The position numbers and the translations under genes are program-made. Of a stretch of DNA of 13,445 nt, positions 9,345-13,445 are shown one piece after another. How positions within the stretch are numbered: position 1 is the stretch's first letter; every line of letters starts with the position of its first letter. The notes below the pieces were generated by a model. It saw only the letters and a list, made by a program, of their open reading frames with translations. It made no database searches and was not told the DNA's origin. Origin of the DNA: Physocladia obscura (lineage: Eukaryota; Chytridiomycota; Chytridiomycetes; Chytridiales; Chytriomycetaceae); contig JADGJH010000265.1 in NCBI GenBank assembly GCA_027596945.1, positions 9,551 to 22,995 of the forward strand. Direction: 5' to 3'.

Positions 9345-10203
9345 GCCTTAAGCAACAAAATGACATATCAGCAAACGCAAATAGCAATCAACAGCATGGC
9401 CCAAATCAATACAGCCTGATCAATCAACGATCCAATTGGAGATGCACTTGGTATTACGTTCCGCACATTTGACATAGCAGAGAGCAAGCGTACAAATCAG
9501 CAATATCATAACCCACATCCCAATCGAAATCAACATGGCAAGTGTTTTTTGTTGTTTTGCTGCGCTGACCGTTGATGTCTGCCGCAACTTGAACAGGTAA
9601 TGCAAAGTTTGCAGTTGTCGTCGCTACAACAGAATGAGAAAAAACAAACTCAGTAAGCGTTGGCTCCACTGAAAATCCATTAGAAATGTCCCAAACACCC
9701 ATGTAAAGTGAAACTTGCCTTCTGTTTTTGCCGTAGGTGGCCGAAAAAGAGATGGATGACACATGTATCAAAAAGACACAAATTATAATCTGCGCTGACA
9801 TATCTTGTTCCCTGAACTGGGCGGAGAGATTAACCAGCGGTGTACTTTTTGAACGTATCGAATCCCACCGTGATGACCAAAGAGTCCGCGGTTTCTGTGT
9901 ACACATTGTTCAAATTGGTCTGGTCTGCGTCCTACCAGTGCACGGGGAGGTAGTACGGCAGTTTCACTGTCAGTAATACCACGTCGATAGAAACCACTAC
10001 TACTTGCAGTGTTTTGACCGTATGTATTGATGACAGCCAAGACGTATTTCTTGCCAGTGGATTTGAAACGATGGTGTCAGAAATCAATCCAATGATGATA
10101 ATCAAGCCTATGACAACGGTTAGAGAGCTACAATCTTGGGATTGGAATTGGCTGCTGCGCTGGCTTGCAATAATGTCTGAGTGTGTTCGTTCTTATTTTG
10201 CAT
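9345..10203 (-). pseudogene. Broken DUF4436-type membrane protein gene, inverted paralogue of 11495-12586
   Basis: Read on the minus strand, pieces in all three frames align in order with the intact protein at 11495-12586. They are a start-like segment at 10203, then GLIIIIG (first membrane helix), VVSIDVVLLTVKL, ADSLVITVGFDTF, DYNL..FDT, YGKN..QVSLYMGVWDISNGF, a LISIGMWVMILL helix, and NVRNVIPSASPIGSLIDQAV followed by IWAMLL. The copy is disabled by several frameshifts, by in-frame stops (for example in the segment before SLRPVQ, and TGA at 9368-9370 near the C-terminus), and by a deletion of about 70 bp that removes the loop and third helix. Coordinates are the outer limits of recognisable similarity. 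Its orientation is opposite to the intact gene, head to head, with 1.3 kb between their 5' ends. It cannot make a full protein. Confidence 0.88.
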
Positions 10204-11494
10204 ATCTTGGGTTTTGGTTTTGATTTGTATGTGTGTCCTTGGTTTTATTTTTTTTTCAGTTTGAGATATTTTTAGTTTTGGCAGACACAGTGCGGCAATA
10301 AGACATTGAAACAGCTAAAATTTTAATATGTTGATTCTCGTGACGTAATCATTTAACCAAAAAAACAGAAAACTGTGGGAACTCTGAAAATTTTTCCAAT
10401 TACAATTTCAAAAAAAAAAAAGTCAAGTGTTTCAGAAAGTTTAATATTTTCAAAATGTCGTTCAAACAACGGCTATTTTTTTTTAAAGCATTTGTCTGCT
10501 TTTGTAATTATCTGGCGACGTGAAATATTACAAAGACGCTTTGACAGACAATAACACTGGGCAAAAAAAATTGGATTTTTGCCAATTGAATTTTAATGAA
10601 AATAATCAGTGATTACTGTCCAACGAATCGATACATATTAGCTACCCTAACCGGAAACTTGACAATTTTGCGAATCTTATCCATGATTTGATGTAGAGGC
10701 AAAAAACTCATCCAAATAAAATTTTAAAAATAAAAAGGTATTTCGTCATAAAATCAAGTAAGCTTTGCTTAAAAAATAAGATTTCGTCTAATATCGCGAA
10801 ATCTTTGGCTGAAAAAAAACAAAGCAAAAAAAAACGCACTTGGCGTTCTTGACACAAATGAAACAATTTCGGCGCCAGCACATCTTTTTTTTTTTGTCTC
10901 CCCCTACCTTGCCGTTTTTTGGATAACAATAGATATGAATTATGAAGAACGAAAGATACAATATTTGTATCTCTATACTTTTTAATTTTTCAAATAGAAT
11001 TTCGGCGTAAGAATTTTTCCAAAATGCCAAGGGATAAAACCGCAAAAAGAAAGATATCGATGTAATAACAATAGCAACAGTAAAATGATAGCGATATATT
11101 AACTTTAACAAGAAAAGCTCATGCGCTTTCCTTTGTATTTTATCTCTTGCGATTTCTCTTTATTTCTTATTTTTGGTTACTTTTATGTTTTTCTTCTGTT
11201 AATTTTGTGTCCACTGTGTTCATTGGAGGTTCAGCAAGACATATCAAACTTTGTCTAAGCACAGCTTGAGAACCTGTTCATGAAACTGTTTCTGAGTGTC
11301 GGACTTTCACTCTCAAATTGCATTGGATTCCATTTATATGACGGGATTCTTGATTGAAATTCGATCTGGCCTACTGAAGTCTTAAGAGGATGATTACAAA
11401 AAAATCGTTGTGTCCAAAATAAAAAATCTCAAGCCGTGATTCTCAAAATCACATAAATCGAGCAAAATTTCCAAGAATATCTCCGCACAAAATA
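10204..11494. other. AT-rich spacer between the pseudogene and the DUF4436 gene; no gene seen
   Basis: This 1.3-kb stretch is rich in A and T runs (for example the A run near 10411-10421 and the T run near 10886). Its open frames are short, low in complexity and without family features. It should hold the promoter of the gene at 11495 and the dead promoter of the pseudogene. I found no tRNA, rRNA or clear snoRNA boxes and no convincing repeat, though structured RNA cannot be excluded by eye. Confidence 0.5.
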
Positions 11495-12586
11495 ATGGCG
11501 GACAACCAACATACAGCAGGAGCACCAAACAGCGGAACCTATCATACGTTTTTGCAGAGCCATGATTCTATCGGCGTCACCACATCCGCCGTGTTCGGCC
11601 ACACTGCTGCTACTGTTGAAAATGCCCAGCCACCATCAGACAAAAAACCAGCCTCCTGGCTCACACGCAAAGTCCTCTTAATTTCAATTGGCATCATCGC
11701 AGGTCTCATTATAATCATCGGAGCTGTTGCTGGAATCATATCCAACGGCAAACAAGCCTCGATAAACAAGCAAAACTCCTTGGCCGTTACCAGCTCATTC
11801 GACAACTTTAACGCTACGGACACTGGCAATGGACTTCAAATCTTTGCAACCGTTGTGTCCGTTGATGTTGTTGGTTTGACAGTGAAAATGCAATATCAAT
11901 TTTCTCTATCAGGTCCATATTTAAGTACAACCGCAACCGACCTAATCAACTCAGTAGCCGCCGATTCATTGGTAATCATCATCGGCAGTGACACGTACAA
12001 GTACACAGCGAACCAGTCTTTGATAATGGCGCAGGGCACCGTGCTGTTAAATTCCGGAGACTACAACCTGTACCCGTTCGACACGTACACGTCTGGTATC
12101 TCCGTGACGGCGGCATTTGGTAAGAACGGAAGCATTCAAGTGCCGCTATACTTTGGAATTTGGGGCGTGCCGAACGGATTTGCAATTGATGCGGAGATTT
12201 TAGAGTCGAATAGTGCGAATACAAGTATTGGAGTAGGTTCGACGCAGCTATTTGCTGAGATTAACCCATCGCGCAGTAAAACTATCAAGACGTTTGCATT
12301 GCTGATTTCTATTGGGATGTGGATTATGACGTTGTTGAGTTGCGCGCTTGCGATCGCACTGCCGACTTTTGGGAAGAAGGCGGAGTTGCCGCATATTGCG
12401 CTAACCGTAACTTTACTATTTGCAATGCCGAATGTACGTAATGCTATGCCGAGTGCGCCCGCGGTTGGGTCACTGATTGACCAGGCAGTGTTGGTGTGGG
12501 CAATGTTGTTACTTGCTGTTTGCGTTTCCTCGCATTTCATTCGGTTGCTCAGAGCCACTCTTCCTGATCATAAAAAGACAGGGTAG
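11495..12586 (+). CDS. DUF4436-type multi-pass membrane protein, single exon, 363 residues
   Basis: The frame is open from ATG (ATGGCGGACAACC, preceded by A-rich sequence) to TAG without introns, unlike the intron-rich neighbours. The first 58 or so residues are polar. A membrane helix follows at about 60-82 (LLISIGIIAGLIIIIGAVAG). The soluble domain at about 83-264 would face the lumen or outside and has N-glycosylation-type NAT and NTS sites. Three more helices lie near 265-290 (LISIGMWIMTLLSCALA), 297-312 and 325-350. The C-terminal block LFAMPNVRNAMPSAPAVGSL followed by IDQAVLVWA matches the pattern I know from the DUF4436 family (L.A.P..RNA.PGAPPIG.L.D...F.WA), which occurs in fungi, other microbes and actinobacteria. 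Its function is unknown. A broken inverted copy lies at 9345-10203. The intronless structure could reflect retroposition or transfer, but the sequence does not decide this. Confidence 0.85.
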   Translation: MADNQHTAGAPNSGTYHTFLQSHDSIGVTTSAVFGHTAATVENAQPPSDKKPASWLTRKVLLISIGIIAGLIIIIGAVAGIISNGKQASINKQNSLAVTSSFDNFNATDTGNGLQIFATVVSVDVVGLTVKMQYQFSLSGPYLSTTATDLINSVAADSLVIIIGSDTYKYTANQSLIMAQGTVLLNSGDYNLYPFDTYTSGISVTAAFGKNGSIQVPLYFGIWGVPNGFAIDAEILESNSANTSIGVGSTQLFAEINPSRSKTIKTFALLISIGMWIMTLLSCALAIALPTFGKKAELPHIALTVTLLFAMPNVRNAMPSAPAVGSLIDQAVLVWAMLLLAVCVSSHFIRLLRATLPDHKKTG

Positions 12587-12685
12587 ACATTCATTTGAGT
12601 TTGGACTCTGCTTTTTTTTTTTCGATTGAAGTTTTCAACTATTTTTGTTTTTATATTTTTTATTTTTGTTGAAAAAAATAAAAAA
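12587..12685 (+). other. Short intergenic spacer
   Basis: About 100 bp of T- and A-rich sequence separates the DUF4436 stop from the next ATG. It contains an AATAAA word at 12677-12682, which is close to the next start codon. It must hold both the 3' end of the first gene and the promoter of the next. Confidence 0.4.
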
Positions 12686-13445
12686 ATGACAACTTCAGTG
12701 AGAGTGGAGATTGCAAAAATATCAAGCCAACATATCCGCAGTATCGTGGTAGTGAAGCAAGGTTGTTGACCTTTTTCTCGACGGAAATTGTTCGTGCTTA
12801 TCGTCATAAACCATTTTACCTGTTGATTACAACAATAACGTAAACCACAAATCCACATGTTCATGCAGATTTAGACATCGAAGCAGTTCTTTTGCTGGCT
12901 AAACACAAGCTGCGACTCAAAAAAACGCCGCGCAGTCTTTCGATCAATGGAATTGCGGTTACATCAGCATCTGATTTTTGGAGCCTCGTTCAAGACGGGT
13001 CGCTTGTTATTGTTTCTGACGCAGTTCCGCCTGCTTCCTCTTCCTCTTCTTCTCATGTACCCTCAATACTGGGCAAGAGTATTAATTCATTAGAGTCGCT
13101 TGATTTTGCATCGTTGTCGTTTCTTCCTGCTGCCACGGTCACCAACAACAATACGAACAACAAAATAATCTTGCTGGCGCAATATCGCAATGCCGCTGCA
13201 CTCAAAAAAGCTCTGTGGCGTCCGCATGTGTTTTACGAACACGCCGAATTGAAAGGTCCTCTAAAAGGCGTCAATTTCCCAACGTCTGTGCTGCGTAAAT
13301 GGGCTGTTTCAATAGTCCACAGTCAAAACGACAACAACGACAACAACGACAACAACGACAACAACAACGACAACAACAACGACAACAACAACAACAAAAA
13401 CCACAACAACATCCACAAAAAGAAGAACCACAAAAGAAAGGTTAA
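12686..13445 (+). CDS. Unknown protein with N-terminal beta-grasp (ubiquitin/doublecortin-like) fold and Asn/Asp repeat, 3' end beyond window
   Basis: Proposed exons are 12686-12761 and 12869 to the window edge, about 217 residues, joined in phase. The donor GTTGTT is weak. A GTATCG donor at 12741 also keeps the frame and would remove seven residues. The start reads like a beta-grasp domain: strand VRVEIAKI, strand IRSIVVVKQ, helix DIEAVLLLAKHKLRL, strand SLSINGIAV, then DFWSLVQDGSLVIVSDA. This is the strand-strand-helix-strand order and 'dGs.l.vs' ending seen in ubiquitin-like and doublecortin domains. A serine-rich linker, an unrecognised segment with YEHAELKGPLKGVNFPTSVL, an Asn/Asp repeat and a basic tail (KKKNHKRK) follow. 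No family could be named for the second part. The final GTTAA could be coding or the start of an intron. Confidence 0.6.
13330..13395 (+). repeat. GACAACAAC microsatellite-like repeat coding Asn/Asp
   Basis: Tandem GAC(AAC)n units, first with two and then with three or four AAC triplets, code for a D-N-N / D-N-N-N run in the frame of the gene at 12686. Unit lengthening toward the 3' end suggests slippage. AAC triplets continue more loosely to about 13410. Confidence 0.9.

Noticed and set aside
9737..9976. Plus-strand open frame of 79 codons
   Set aside because: It lies antisense to the DUF4436 pseudogene, whose minus-strand pieces align in order with the intact protein.
10788..11111. Minus-strand open frame of 107 codons rich in Phe, Ile and Lys
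   Set aside because: It is low complexity with poly-A/T runs, and no domain or splice support is seen.
10204..11494. Possible non-coding RNA gene in the spacer
   Set aside because: No tRNA cloverleaf, snoRNA boxes or snRNA-type motifs could be supported by eye.
13330..13395. CRISPR-like regular repeat
   Set aside because: The units are 9-12 bases with no spacers; it is a coding microsatellite in a eukaryotic gene.

Overview
This is a eukaryotic nuclear window. The genes are cut by many introns of about 42-73 bp with GT...AG ends, often T-rich and often with a CTAAC-like branch site. Spacers are short and AT-rich, and TAA, TAG and TGA all read as stops, so the standard code applies. An Integrator subunit 9-like gene argues against yeasts and most higher fungi. 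An early-branching fungus, another opisthokont or a different free-living protist all fit. I cannot place it further from sequence alone.

Layout. (1) 1-718, minus strand: the 5' five exons of an INTS9-like gene, running off the left edge. (2) 757-3803: a complete Tc1/mariner-type DNA transposon, flanked by TA target duplications, with about 100-110 bp terminal inverted repeats. It carries two convergent multi-exon genes: a DD34E transposase (minus) and a larger passenger gene of unknown function (plus) with a cysteine cluster near its start. (3) 3806-3985: the rest of what was probably a compact bidirectional promoter between INTS9 and the next gene. It holds a 9-bp-arm inverted repeat and a TATA-like box facing INTS9. 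(4) 3986-9068, plus: a complete 14-exon ABCC/MRP-type ABC transporter; the joined reading frame is 1450 residues. (5) 9345-10203, minus: a badly broken pseudogene copy of the gene at 11495. (6) 10204-11494: AT-rich spacer. (7) 11495-12586, plus: an intact single-exon membrane protein of the DUF4436 type, 363 residues. (8) 12686-13445, plus: the start of a gene whose first 75 or so residues look like a ubiquitin/doublecortin-type beta-grasp fold, followed by an Asn/Asp repeat. It runs off the right edge.

The genes do not form a pathway. INTS9 acts in the nucleus on RNA 3' ends, the ABC transporter exports substrates across membranes, and the DUF4436 protein is a membrane protein of unknown role. 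The most notable structure is the transposon sitting 38 bp upstream of the INTS9 start codon and about 180 bp upstream of the transporter. It appears to have split a shared promoter and to have carried in an uncharacterised passenger gene. The inverted functional/pseudogene DUF4436 pair shows further local duplication and decay. All exon joins come from reading frame, splice consensus and protein similarity by eye; no transcript evidence was available.
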